Shown here: one piece after another, positions 44,166 through 53,473 of the stretch
How the letters are laid out: the number at the start of each line of letters is the position of its first letter
Position numbering within the stretch: position 1 is the first letter of the stretch
Assembly: GCF_003732275.1 (NCBI RefSeq)
Contig: NZ_MOBM01000041.1
Coordinates: 62,001 to 126,000 of the forward strand
Origin: Pseudomonas frederiksbergensis
GTDB taxonomy: Bacteria > Pseudomonadota > Gammaproteobacteria > Pseudomonadales > Pseudomonadaceae
Reading direction: 5' to 3'
Length of the DNA: 64,000 bases
Translations under genes and position numbers: made by a program
Notes under the pieces: generated by a model
The model's database searches: none
Seen by the model: only the letters and a program-made list of their open reading frames with translations
Told to the model about the DNA's origin: nothing

Positions 44166-44942
44166 ATGTCTCGCCTGCCGTTAATCGGCGTCACCGCCTG
44201 CTCAAAGCAGATCGGTCTGCATGCTTATCACATCAGTGGCGACAAATACGTACGCGCCGTGGCATCAGCTGCCAAAGGCCTGCCGTTGATTCTTCCATCC
44301 CTGGCGGATCTACTGGCGCCGTCCGATATTCTGGACGCTCTGGACGGCATTCTCTTTACAGGCTCTCCTTCCAATATAGAACCGTTTCACTATAAAGGCC
44401 CGGCCAGTGCGCCAGGGACTGCTCATGATTCTGCACGCGATGCCACCACTCTCCCGCTGATTCGCACCGCTGTCGAGGCTGGTGTTCCCGTGTTCGGCAT
44501 TTGCCGCGGCTTCCAGGAAATGAATGTGGCGTTCGGCGGCAGTCTGCATCAGAAGGTTCACGAGGCCGGTCCATTCATGGATCACCGTGAAGACGACAGC
44601 CTGCCGCTGGAAGGGCAGTACGCGCCAAGTCACACGGTGCATGTTCAACCGGGCGGTGTACTGGCCGGGCTGGGCATGGCGAGCGAGATTCAAGTCAATT
44701 CGATTCATGGTCAGGGTATTGAGCGTCTGGCGCCGGGCCTTCGTGTGGAAGCCGTGGCGCCCGACGGGTTGATCGAAGCCGTCTCTGTTATCGAAGGCAA
44801 GGCTTTTGCTTTAGGTGTGCAATGGCATCCCGAATGGCAGGTAAGCTTGAATCCTGACTACCTTGCGATTTTCCAGGCATTTGGCGACGCCTGCCGCAAG
44901 CGCGCACTACAACGCGACGCCGATGCGTCAAACAACGCCTGA
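44166..44942 (+). CDS. spuA: Gamma-glutamyl-GABA hydrolase (class I amidotransferase-like) SpuA
   Basis: A 258-residue peptidase C26 enzyme, PuuD type, which frees GABA from gamma-glutamyl-GABA at the end of polyamine breakdown. The nucleophile cysteine lies in VFGICRGFQEMNVAFGG, and the His-Glu of the triad in GVQWHPEWQ. It opens spuABCDEFGH. Confidence 0.94.
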   Translation: MSRLPLIGVTACSKQIGLHAYHISGDKYVRAVASAAKGLPLILPSLADLLAPSDILDALDGILFTGSPSNIEPFHYKGPASAPGTAHDSARDATTLPLIRTAVEAGVPVFGICRGFQEMNVAFGGSLHQKVHEAGPFMDHREDDSLPLEGQYAPSHTVHVQPGGVLAGLGMASEIQVNSIHGQGIERLAPGLRVEAVAPDGLIEAVSVIEGKAFALGVQWHPEWQVSLNPDYLAIFQAFGDACRKRALQRDADASNNA

Positions 44943-44979
44943 CTTATCAAAGTCAGGAAACTCAGCCTAAGAGGCATTT

Positions 44980-46338
44980 ATGAGTAACAACCTCGACCAG
45001 CTCACCGATTGGTTGAAAGACCACAAGATCACAGAAGTCGAATGCATGATTGGCGACCTGACCGGCATCACCCGGGGCAAGATTTCGCCGACCAACAAGT
45101 TCATTGCCGAAAAAGGCATGCGCCTGCCCGAAAGCGTTCTGTTGCAGACCGTGACCGGCGACTACGTCGAAGACGACATCTATTACGAACTGCTCGACCC
45201 GGCCGACATCGACATGATCTGCCGCCCCGACCAGAACGCGGTGTTTCTGGTGCCTTGGGCCATCGAGCCCACCGCCCAGGTGATTCACGACACCTACGAC
45301 AAGCAGGGCAATCCGATCGAGTTGTCGCCGCGCAACGTGCTCAAGAAGGTGCTGAAACTCTACGCCGACCACGGCTGGCAGCCGATCGTGGCGCCGGAAA
45401 TGGAGTTCTATCTCACCAAGCGCAGCGATGACCCGGATTACCCGTTACAACCGCCGATTGGCCGCTCTGGTCGTCCGGAAACCGGTCGCCAATCCTTCTC
45501 GATTGAAGCCGCGAATGAATTCGATCCGTTGTTCGAAGACGTCTACGACTGGTGCGAACTGCAAGAGCTGGACCTCGACACGCTGATCCACGAGGACGGC
45601 ACCGCACAGATGGAAATCAACTTCCGTCATGGCGATGCCCTGTCTTTGGCCGACCAGATTCTGGTGTTCAAACGCACCATGCGTGAAGCCGCGCTCAAGC
45701 ACAACGTGGCGGCGACCTTCATGGCCAAACCCATGACCGGCGAGCCGGGCAGCGCCATGCACTTGCACCAGAGCATCATCGACATCGAGACCGGCAAAAA
45801 CGTTTTCTCCAATGAAGACGGGACCATGAGCCAGTTGTTTCTCAACCACATCGGCGGCTTGCAGAAATTCATCCCTGAGCTGCTGCCTTTGTTCGCACCC
45901 AACGTCAATTCGTTCCGCCGCTTCCTGCCGGATACCTCGGCACCGGTGAACGTGGAGTGGGGTGAAGAAAACCGCACCGTGGGCCTGCGGGTTCCGGATG
46001 CCGGGCCGCAGAATCGTCGAGTGGAAAACCGTCTGCCGGGTGCCGATGCCAACCCTTACCTGGCCATCGCCGCCAGCCTGTTGTGCGGCCTTATCGGCAT
46101 GGTCGAAGGGCATAACCCGAGTGCGCCGGTCGTGGGTCGTGGTTACGAGCGGCGCAACCTGCGCCTGCCACTGACTATTGAAGACGCCCTGGATCGCATG
46201 GAAAACAGCAAGACCATCGAAAAGTACCTGGGCAAGAAATTCATCACGGGCTACATCGCGGTCAAGCGTGCCGAGCATGAAAACTTCAAGCGCGTGATCA
46301 GTTCGTGGGAGCGGGAATTCCTGCTCTTCGCCGTCTGA
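44980..46338 (+). CDS. spuB: Gamma-glutamylputrescine synthetase SpuB
   Basis: A 452-residue glutamine-synthetase-fold ligase, PuuA type, adding glutamate to putrescine. Features: ECMIGDLTGITRGKISP, VAPEMEFYLTK, AATFMAKPMTGEPGSAMHLHQS, NRLPGADANPYLAIAASL, and 'RRFLPDTSAPVNVEWGEENRTVGLR'. GAGG-rich leader before the ATG. Second gene of the spu operon; length equals that of P. aeruginosa SpuB. Confidence 0.94.
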   Translation: MSNNLDQLTDWLKDHKITEVECMIGDLTGITRGKISPTNKFIAEKGMRLPESVLLQTVTGDYVEDDIYYELLDPADIDMICRPDQNAVFLVPWAIEPTAQVIHDTYDKQGNPIELSPRNVLKKVLKLYADHGWQPIVAPEMEFYLTKRSDDPDYPLQPPIGRSGRPETGRQSFSIEAANEFDPLFEDVYDWCELQELDLDTLIHEDGTAQMEINFRHGDALSLADQILVFKRTMREAALKHNVAATFMAKPMTGEPGSAMHLHQSIIDIETGKNVFSNEDGTMSQLFLNHIGGLQKFIPELLPLFAPNVNSFRRFLPDTSAPVNVEWGEENRTVGLRVPDAGPQNRRVENRLPGADANPYLAIAASLLCGLIGMVEGHNPSAPVVGRGYERRNLRLPLTIEDALDRMENSKTIEKYLGKKFITGYIAVKRAEHENFKRVISSWEREFLLFAV

Positions 46339-46396
46339 TGCGCCGGGCGCCGCTGCTCCTGGCGGTGCCCTCCACTCGAATCTTAGGAGAATTCGC

Positions 46397-47761
46397 ATGA
46401 CCAGCAACAACCCGCAAACCCGTGAATGGCAAGCCCTGAGCAACGATCACCACCTGGCCCCGTTCAGCGACTTCAAGCAGCTGAAAGAGAAAGGCCCGCG
46501 GATCATCACCAATGCCAAGGGCGTTTACCTCTGGGACAGCGAAGGCAACAAGATCCTCGACGGCATGGCCGGCCTGTGGTGTGTCGCGATCGGCTACGGT
46601 CGCGAGGAACTGGCCGACGCCGCCAGCAAACAGATGCGCGAACTGCCTTATTACAACCTGTTCTTCCAGACGGCTCACCCGCCGGTGCTGGAACTGGCCA
46701 AGGTCATTGCCGACGTTGCGCCTGAAGGCATGAATCACGTGTTCTTCACCGGTTCCGGTTCCGAAGGCAACGACACCATGCTGCGGATGGTTCGCCACTA
46801 CTGGGCGATCAAGGGGCAGCCGAAGAAGAAAGTCATCATCAGTCGCAAGAACGGCTATCACGGTTCTACCGTGGCCGGCGCGAGCCTGGGTGGCATGACG
46901 TACATGCACGAACAGGGCGACTTACCGATCCCGGGCATCGTCCACATTGCCCAGCCGTACTGGTTCGGCGAAGGCGGCGACATGACGCCGAACGAGTTCG
47001 GCATCTGGACGGCCAATCAGCTGGAAGAGAAGATTCTGGAAATCGGCGTCGACAACGTCGGTGCCTTTATTGCCGAGCCGATCCAGGGCGCCGGCGGCGT
47101 GATCATTCCGCCAGACAGCTACTGGCCGCGCATCAAGGAAATCCTCGCCAAGTACGACATTCTGTTCGTGGCCGACGAAGTGATCTGCGGTTTCGGCCGT
47201 ACCGGTGAGTGGTTCGGTACCGATTTCTACGACCTCAAACCCCACATGATGACCATCGCCAAAGGCCTGACCTCCGGCTACATCCCCATGGGCGGCCTGA
47301 TCGTGCATGACGATGTGGTCGAGGTGCTCAACGAAGGTGGCGATTTCAACCACGGTTTCACTTATTCCGGGCACCCGGTGGCCGCTGCGGTGGCGCTGGA
47401 AAACATCCGCATTTTGCGCGACGAGAAAATTGTCGAGCGCGTGCGAGCAGAAACGGCACCTTATTTGCAGAAACGTCTACGGGAACTGAGCGATCACCCG
47501 TTGGTGGGGGAAGTGCGTGGGGTCGGTCTGTTGGGGGCCATCGAACTGGTTCAGGACAAAGCCACCCGCAAACGTTACGAAGGCAAGGGCGTCGGCATGA
47601 TCTGCCGCACGTTCTGCTTCGATAACGGCCTGATCATGCGCGCGGTGGGCGACACCATGATCATTGCTCCGCCACTGGTGATTACACCGGCTGAAATCGA
47701 TGAGTTGGTAACAAAAGCACGCAAGTGCCTGGACCTGACCCTGAGTGCGTTACAGGGCTAA
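46397..47761 (+). CDS. spuC: Polyamine:pyruvate aminotransferase SpuC
   Basis: A 454-residue class III PLP aminotransferase converting putrescine (or related diamines) to the aminoaldehyde with pyruvate as acceptor. PLP-phosphate loop GSGSEGNDTMLRMVRHYW, GYHGSTVAGASLGGM, the D-x-V motif FVADEVICGFGRTGEWFG and the Schiff-base lysine in MTIAKGLTSGYIPMG. AGGAGAATTCGC precedes the ATG. Confidence 0.96.
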   Translation: MTSNNPQTREWQALSNDHHLAPFSDFKQLKEKGPRIITNAKGVYLWDSEGNKILDGMAGLWCVAIGYGREELADAASKQMRELPYYNLFFQTAHPPVLELAKVIADVAPEGMNHVFFTGSGSEGNDTMLRMVRHYWAIKGQPKKKVIISRKNGYHGSTVAGASLGGMTYMHEQGDLPIPGIVHIAQPYWFGEGGDMTPNEFGIWTANQLEEKILEIGVDNVGAFIAEPIQGAGGVIIPPDSYWPRIKEILAKYDILFVADEVICGFGRTGEWFGTDFYDLKPHMMTIAKGLTSGYIPMGGLIVHDDVVEVLNEGGDFNHGFTYSGHPVAAAVALENIRILRDEKIVERVRAETAPYLQKRLRELSDHPLVGEVRGVGLLGAIELVQDKATRKRYEGKGVGMICRTFCFDNGLIMRAVGDTMIIAPPLVITPAEIDELVTKARKCLDLTLSALQG

Positions 47762-47771
47762 GTGCTAGGCT

Positions 47772-47804
47772 CTGAGCGAGGTGTGAGGTGAGCACTTCGC
47801 TCAG
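47772..47804 (+). other. Hairpin between spuC and spuD
   Basis: A 12-base stem CTGAGCGAGGTG/CACTTCGCTCAG (one G-U pair) with a 9-base loop, 10 bases after the spuC stop. No U-tract, so it is more likely a processing or 3'-stabilising element than a terminator. Confidence 0.6.
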
Positions 47805-47928
47805 TGCAAACAAAGGATGGGGCTTTCCTTGAAAGCCTGCCTTGGATCTTGCCAGACTAACGGTTGTTCGGATGCCCAGTAACAGGCCGCTGAGCACGTG
47901 GTTAAAAAGAAAAATTGGAGCATTACCC

Positions 47929-49041
47929 ATGAAGGCATTAGGTATGAAGATAGCTGGCAAGACCCTCCTCGCCATGTCCCTGATGGGCGTGATGGCGGGT
48001 GCCGTTCAGGCTGACGACAAGGTGCTGCACGTGTACAACTGGTCCGATTACATCGCACCGGATACCGTCAAGAAGTTCGAAGCCGAGTCGGGTATCAAAG
48101 TTGTCTACGACGTGTTCGACAGTAACGAAACCCTTGAAGCCAAGTTGCTGGCGGGCAAGTCCGGCTACGACATCGTTGTGCCGTCGAACAACTTCCTGGC
48201 CAAGCAGATCAAGGCCGGCGTCTACCAGAAGCTGGACAAGTCCAAGCTGCCTAACTGGAAAAACCTGAACACGGACCTGCTTAAAGCGGTATCGGTGAGC
48301 GACCCGGGTAACGAACACGCGTTCCCTTACATGTGGGGTTCGATCGGTATCGGTTTCAACGCCGAGAAGGTCAAGGCTGCACTGGGTGCCGATGCGCCAA
48401 CCAACTCCTGGGACTTGCTGTTCAAACCTGAAAACGCTGCCAAGTTGAAGTCGTGCGGTATCAGCTTCCTCGATTCGCCAACCGAGATGATTCCGGTGGC
48501 GTTGCATTACCTGGGCTATCCAACCGACAGCCAGGACAAGAAACAACTGGCTGAAGCCGAAGCGCTGTTCCTGAAGATTCGTCCTTCGGTGGGCTACTTC
48601 CACTCGTCCAAGTACATCTCCGACCTGGCCAACGGCAACATCTGCGTCGCCGTGGGTTACTCGGGTGACATCTACCAGGCCAAGTCTCGCGCGGCTGAAG
48701 CCGGTGACAAGGTGAAAGTCAGCTACAACATTCCGAAAGAAGGTGCCGGCAGCTTCTACGACATGGTCGCCATCCCTAAAGATGCCGAAAACGTCGAAGG
48801 CGCCTACAAGTTCATGACCTTCCTGCAGAAGCCGGAAATCATGGCTGAAATCACCAATGCCGTGCGTTTCCCGAACGGTAACGCGGCGTCTACCGCACTG
48901 GTTGATAAAGAAATCACCAGTGATCCAGGCATCTACCCGCCAGCAGAAGTGTTGGCCAAGCTGTACGCGATTGCCGACTTGCCGGCCGCGACCCAGCGGA
49001 TCCTGACTCGCAGCTGGACCAAGATCAAATCCGGTAAATAA
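47929..49041 (+). CDS. spuD: Putrescine-binding periplasmic protein SpuD
   Basis: A 370-residue PotF-type polyamine-binding protein. Signal peptide (KIAGKTLLAMSLMGVMAGAVQA), then DDKVLHVYNWSDYIAPDTVKKFEAESGIKVVYDVFDSNE, the PotF/PotD signature. Polyamine-site aromatic and acidic residues include WSDY and 'YSGDIYQ'. ATG at 47929 follows TTGGAG; ATG at 47944 is a possible alternative. SpuD prefers putrescine in P. aeruginosa. Strong hairpins flank the gene. Confidence 0.94.
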   Translation: MKALGMKIAGKTLLAMSLMGVMAGAVQADDKVLHVYNWSDYIAPDTVKKFEAESGIKVVYDVFDSNETLEAKLLAGKSGYDIVVPSNNFLAKQIKAGVYQKLDKSKLPNWKNLNTDLLKAVSVSDPGNEHAFPYMWGSIGIGFNAEKVKAALGADAPTNSWDLLFKPENAAKLKSCGISFLDSPTEMIPVALHYLGYPTDSQDKKQLAEAEALFLKIRPSVGYFHSSKYISDLANGNICVAVGYSGDIYQAKSRAAEAGDKVKVSYNIPKEGAGSFYDMVAIPKDAENVEGAYKFMTFLQKPEIMAEITNAVRFPNGNAASTALVDKEITSDPGIYPPAEVLAKLYAIADLPAATQRILTRSWTKIKSGK

Positions 49042-49059
49042 GCCGATTTGAGGCAACTA

Positions 49060-49093
49060 CCTGTTGCCGTCGTCGCGCGACGGCGGCAACAGG
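49060..49093 (+). other. Strong hairpin between spuD and spuE
   Basis: Outer arms CCTGTTGCCG and CGGCAACAGG are perfect; an inner GTCG/CGAC helix continues after a two-base mismatch. It lies 19 bases after the spuD stop and is followed by AATAATTAAAT, not a T-run. Likely protects spuD mRNA 3' end or attenuates downstream genes. Confidence 0.7.
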
Positions 49094-49228
49094 AATAATT
49101 AAATGACAGAAAGTTTTGCTGGAACGGTTTTTCGGGGGTAAGTTGCGCGCCGGTTTTGTTGCCAGGCAGCCATGGCTGTCATGTAACGCGGGGCAACTTG
49201 GGCCCAACTAATTTTAGAGGACCTCCAC

Positions 49229-50326
49229 TTGCCTATTTTTTCTTTGTTGCGCAATGCCCTGCTGGTCGGCGCCGGGCTGACACTGGCTGTCAGTGTTCAG
49301 GCCGCTGGCACAGTGCATATTTATAATTGGTCGGACTACATCGGTGAAACCACCCTGGCCGACTTCCAGAAAGAAACCGGTATCAAGCCGGTGTATGACG
49401 TATTCGATTCCAACGAAACCCTGGAAGGCAAGTTGCTGGCCGGGCGTACCGGTTATGACGTGGTCGTGCCGTCCAACCACTTTCTTGGCAAGCAGATCAA
49501 GGCCGGGGCTTTTCAGAAGCTCGACAAATCGAAGCTGACCAACTATTCCAACCTCGACCCGGTGCTGCTCAAGCGCCTGGAGCAGAACGATCCGGGCAAC
49601 CAGTACGCCGTGCCGTATCTGTGGGGCACCAACGGCATCGGTTACAACGTCGACAAGGTCAAGGCGGTGCTGGGCCTCGACAAGATCGATTCCTGGGATG
49701 TGGTGTTCGAGCCGCAGAACATCAAGAAGCTGCACAGCTGTGGTGTGGCGTTCCTCGACTCCGCCGATGAAATGATGCCCACGGTCCTCAACTACATGGG
49801 CCTGAACGCCAACAGCACCAACCCTGAAGACTACAAAAAGGCTGAAGCCAAGTTGCTGGCAGTACGGCCTTATGTGACGTATTTCCACTCATCCAAATAC
49901 ATCGCGGACCTGGCCAACGGTGATATCTGCGTGGCGATCGGTTTCTCCGGCGATATGTTCCAGGCCAAGGCCCGCGCGGCTGAAGCCGGCAAAGGCATGA
50001 ACATCGCCTACTCGATTCCAAAAGAGGGCGGCGCGCTCTGGTTCGACATGCTGGCAATCCCCAAGGATGCCGCCAACGCCAAAGAAGCCCATGCCTTCAT
50101 CAACTATTTGCTGAAACCCGAGGTGATCGCCCAGGTCAGCGATTCCGTAGGCTACGCCAACCCGAACCCCGGGTCGGACAAACTGATGGAACAGTCCATA
50201 CGCACCGACGCATCGGTATATCCACCGCAAGCGGTCCTCGACAAGACGTACGTATCCATCGAGTTGCCACCGAACATTCAACGTTTGATGACGCGCAGTT
50301 GGACCAAGGTCAAGTCGGGCAAATAG
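49229..50326 (+). CDS. spuE: Spermidine/polyamine-binding periplasmic protein SpuE
   Basis: A 365-residue paralogue of SpuD: signal peptide (LLRNALLVGAGLTLAVSVQA), TVHIYNWSDYIGETTLADFQKETGIKPVYDVFDSNE. The start is read as TTG at 49229, eight bases after AGAGG, because no in-frame ATG precedes the signal peptide. SpuE binds spermidine in P. aeruginosa. Confidence 0.93.
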   Translation: MPIFSLLRNALLVGAGLTLAVSVQAAGTVHIYNWSDYIGETTLADFQKETGIKPVYDVFDSNETLEGKLLAGRTGYDVVVPSNHFLGKQIKAGAFQKLDKSKLTNYSNLDPVLLKRLEQNDPGNQYAVPYLWGTNGIGYNVDKVKAVLGLDKIDSWDVVFEPQNIKKLHSCGVAFLDSADEMMPTVLNYMGLNANSTNPEDYKKAEAKLLAVRPYVTYFHSSKYIADLANGDICVAIGFSGDMFQAKARAAEAGKGMNIAYSIPKEGGALWFDMLAIPKDAANAKEAHAFINYLLKPEVIAQVSDSVGYANPNPGSDKLMEQSIRTDASVYPPQAVLDKTYVSIELPPNIQRLMTRSWTKVKSGK

Positions 50327-50387
50327 CTTCAAACTATCCAGGTTCGCCACGTTGAGCGAACTGCAAATTCTGTTGGGAGTTTCGTAA

Positions 50388-51530
50388 ATGGCAGTTGCCT
50401 CCGGCGCCTATAAGAAAGCCCTCGAGGGCGACCAGACACCTAAACAGGTGTTGGTCAAAATCGACCGGGTCACCAAAAAGTTCGACGAGACGATTGCCGT
50501 GGACGACGTGTCCCTGGAAATCAAGAAAGGCGAAATTTTCGCCTTGCTCGGCGGCTCGGGTTCGGGCAAATCCACCTTGCTGCGGATGCTGGCAGGTTTT
50601 GAACGGCCCACGGAGGGGCGCATTTATCTCGACGGCGTCGACATCACGGAGATGCCGCCGTACGAGCGGCCGATCAACATGATGTTCCAGTCCTACGCCT
50701 TGTTCCCGCACATGACGGTTGCGCAGAACATCGCCTTCGGCCTCAAGCAGGACAAGCTTCCCGCCGCTGAAGTCGATGCACGCGTGGCCGACATGCTCAA
50801 GCTGGTGCAGATGAGCGAATATGCCAAGCGCAAGCCCCATCAATTGTCCGGTGGTCAGCGTCAGCGTGTGGCGCTTGCACGTTCGTTGGCCAAGCGGCCG
50901 AAGCTGTTGCTGCTCGACGAACCGATGGGCGCGCTGGACAAGAAACTGCGTTCGCAAATGCAGCTGGAACTGGTCGAGATCATCGAGCGGGTCGGCGTGA
51001 CCTGCGTGATGGTGACCCACGACCAGGAAGAGGCCATGACCATGGCCGAGCGCATCGCGATCATGCACCTGGGCTGGATCGCCCAGATCGGCAGCCCGAT
51101 CGACATCTACGAAACCCCGACCAGTCGTCTGGTCTGCGAGTTCATCGGCAACGTCAACATTTTCGACGGTGAAGTGATCGACGACGCCGAAGGCCACGCG
51201 ACCATCACCTGCAAGGACCTGGACCGGCAGATTTATGTGGGCCACGGCATCAGCACTTCGGTGCAGGACAAGTCCGTGACTTACGCGATCCGTCCGGAAA
51301 AACTGCTGGTGACGTCGACCATGCCGACCTGCGAGTACAACTGGTCCAGCGGCAAAGTGCATGACATCGCCTACCTCGGTGGCCACTCGGTGTTCTACGT
51401 CGAGCTGCCGAGCGGCAAGATCGTCCAGTCGTTCGTCGCCAACGCCGAGCGCCGCGGCCAGCGCCCAACCTGGGGTGACCAGGTTTACGTGTACTGGGAA
51501 GACGACAGCGGCGTGGTACTTCGCTCATGA
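50388..51530 (+). CDS. spuF: Polyamine ABC transporter ATPase SpuF (PotG-like)
   Basis: A 380-residue ABC ATPase. Walker A GGSGSGKST at about 55-63, Q-loop MMFQSYALFPHMT, signature LSGGQRQR, Walker B LLLLDEPMGALD, switch VTHDQEEAM, then a C-terminal TOBE domain. Powers polyamine uptake with SpuG and SpuH. Its stop overlaps the spuG start. Confidence 0.96.
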   Translation: MAVASGAYKKALEGDQTPKQVLVKIDRVTKKFDETIAVDDVSLEIKKGEIFALLGGSGSGKSTLLRMLAGFERPTEGRIYLDGVDITEMPPYERPINMMFQSYALFPHMTVAQNIAFGLKQDKLPAAEVDARVADMLKLVQMSEYAKRKPHQLSGGQRQRVALARSLAKRPKLLLLDEPMGALDKKLRSQMQLELVEIIERVGVTCVMVTHDQEEAMTMAERIAIMHLGWIAQIGSPIDIYETPTSRLVCEFIGNVNIFDGEVIDDAEGHATITCKDLDRQIYVGHGISTSVQDKSVTYAIRPEKLLVTSTMPTCEYNWSSGKVHDIAYLGGHSVFYVELPSGKIVQSFVANAERRGQRPTWGDQVYVYWEDDSGVVLRS

Positions 51531-52447
51531 ACATGCGCAAATTCAAACGCCGGCTCAATCGAATAATTCCCGGTGGCCGTCAGCTGGTCATCGGGGTTCC
51601 GTTCATTTGGCTGTTCATGTTCTTCATGTTGCCGTTCTTCATCGTTCTGAAGATCAGCTTCGCCGAAGCCGACGTGGCCATTCCGCCGTACACCGAGATC
51701 TATAGTTTCATCGACCAGAAGCTCCAGGTGCTGCTTAACCTGAGCAATTACGCGATGCTCGGCGACGACGAGTTGTACATCGCCGCTTACCTCGGCTCGT
51801 TGAAGATGGCGCTGATCAGCACCGTCCTCTGTTTGCTGATCGGCTACCCGATGGCCTACGCCATTGCCAGCGCCCGCAAAGAGCTGCAAACGGTGCTGGT
51901 GCTGCTGATCATGATGCCGACCTGGACGGCGATCCTGATCCGCGTGTATGCGTGGATGGGCATCCTCAGCAACAACGGGCTGCTTAACGGCTTTTTGATG
52001 AGCATGGGCTGGATCGACGAGCCGCTGCAGATCCTCAACACCAACCTCGCGGTCTATATCGGGGTCGTTTATTCCTATCTGCCGTTCATGATCCTGCCGC
52101 TCTACGCCAACCTGGTCAAACACGACACCAGCCTGCTGGAAGCCGCTTCGGACCTCGGTTCGAGCACCTTCAACAGTTTCTGGAAGATCACCGTGCCGCT
52201 GTCGAAAAACGGCATCATCGCCGGCTGCATGCTGGTGTTCATCCCGGTGGTGGGTGAGTTCGTGATCCCGGAACTGCTCGGCGGTCCGGAAACCCTGATG
52301 ATCGGTAAAGTGCTCTGGCAAGAGTTCTTCAACAACCGTGACTGGCCGGTGGCATCAGCGCTTGCGGTGGTGATGCTGGCGATCCTGATTGTACCGATCA
52401 TCCTGTTCAACCGTAGCCAAGCCAAAGAGATGGAGGGCAAGGAATGA
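51527..52447 (+). CDS. spuG: Polyamine ABC transporter permease SpuG (PotH-like)
   Basis: A 306-residue inner-membrane permease with six predicted segments and the EAA loop EAASDLGSSTFNSFWKITVPLSKNGIIAG. Start ATG at 51527 within the end of spuF (ATGA). Ends overlapping spuH. Confidence 0.95.
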   Translation: MNMRKFKRRLNRIIPGGRQLVIGVPFIWLFMFFMLPFFIVLKISFAEADVAIPPYTEIYSFIDQKLQVLLNLSNYAMLGDDELYIAAYLGSLKMALISTVLCLLIGYPMAYAIASARKELQTVLVLLIMMPTWTAILIRVYAWMGILSNNGLLNGFLMSMGWIDEPLQILNTNLAVYIGVVYSYLPFMILPLYANLVKHDTSLLEAASDLGSSTFNSFWKITVPLSKNGIIAGCMLVFIPVVGEFVIPELLGGPETLMIGKVLWQEFFNNRDWPVASALAVVMLAILIVPIILFNRSQAKEMEGKE

Positions 52448-53334
52448 AGCGCTTCCGTTTCTCAATTTTCATGCTGGTAGCGGGTTTGCTGTTCATCTAC
52501 GCGCCGATGCTGATCCTGGTGATCTACTCGTTCAACGCCTCGAAGCTGGTGACGGTGTGGGGCGGCTGGTCGATCAAGTGGTACGTGGGGTTGATGGACA
52601 ACACCCAACTGATGGGCTCGGTGGTGCGCTCGCTGGAAATCGCCTGCTACACGGCGATTGCAGCAGTGGCACTGGGGACGCTGGCGGCCTTCGTGCTGAC
52701 CCGTATCACCCATTTCAAGGGCCGCACGCTGTTCGGTGGTCTGGTCACCGCGCCGCTGGTGATGCCGGAAGTGATCACCGGTCTGTCGCTGTTGCTGCTG
52801 TTCGTGGCCATGGCGCAGATGATCGGTTGGCCACAGGAGCGCGGCATCGTCACCATCTGGATCGCTCACACCACCTTCTGTGCCGCGTATGTGGCGGTGG
52901 TGGTGTCGGCGCGCTTGCGTGAGCTGGACCTGTCCATCGAAGAGGCAGCCATGGACCTTGGTGCGCGACCGTGGAAGGTGTTCTTCCTGATCACCATTCC
53001 GATGATCGCGCCATCGCTGGCGGCGGGGGGCATGATGTCGTTTGCCTTGTCACTGGATGACCTGGTGCTGGCGAGCTTCGTGTCCGGTCCAGGTTCCACG
53101 ACCTTGCCGATGGAAGTGTTCTCGGCGGTGCGCCTGGGCGTGAAGCCCGAGATCAACGCCGTGGCCAGCCTGATTCTGCTGGCGGTGTCGCTGGTGACGT
53201 TCCTGGTCTGGTACTTCAGCCGTCGTGCCGAAGAAATTCGCAAGCGTGCGATCCAGCAAGCCATCGAAGAAGGCGCCGCCGATTCCTGGAAACAACCGGA
53301 CGTGCGCCGGGCGCAGGCGCCGGAAGCGGCTTGA
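52444..53334 (+). CDS. spuH: Polyamine ABC transporter permease SpuH (PotI-like)
   Basis: A 296-residue permease, six segments, EAA loop EAAMDLGARPWKVFFLITIPMIAPSLAAG and 'LSLDDLVLASFVSGPGSTTLPMEVFSAVRLGV', typical of PotI. Overlaps spuG by four bases. Last gene of the operon; a REPIN follows. Confidence 0.95.
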   Translation: MKRFRFSIFMLVAGLLFIYAPMLILVIYSFNASKLVTVWGGWSIKWYVGLMDNTQLMGSVVRSLEIACYTAIAAVALGTLAAFVLTRITHFKGRTLFGGLVTAPLVMPEVITGLSLLLLFVAMAQMIGWPQERGIVTIWIAHTTFCAAYVAVVVSARLRELDLSIEEAAMDLGARPWKVFFLITIPMIAPSLAAGGMMSFALSLDDLVLASFVSGPGSTTLPMEVFSAVRLGVKPEINAVASLILLAVSLVTFLVWYFSRRAEEIRKRAIQQAIEEGAADSWKQPDVRRAQAPEAA

Positions 53335-53381
53335 GCCTGATGCCGGGTTGACCACGTCTGTGTGGCCAACCACAGATCCAA

Positions 53382-53468
53382 TGTGGGAGCGAGCCTGCTC
53401 GCGATAGCATCACCTCGGTATCTTAGTTGCACCGAGTTGCCTGCATCGCGAGCAGGCTCGCTCCCACA
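53382..53468. repeat. REPIN-type inverted repeat, family 1 (GAGCCTGCTCGCGAT subtype)
   Basis: Units at 53382-53406 and 53444-53468, TGTGGGAGCGAGCCTGCTCG... and complement, between the convergent spuH and HD genes. Confidence 0.9.
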
Positions 53469-53473
53469 AAGGG

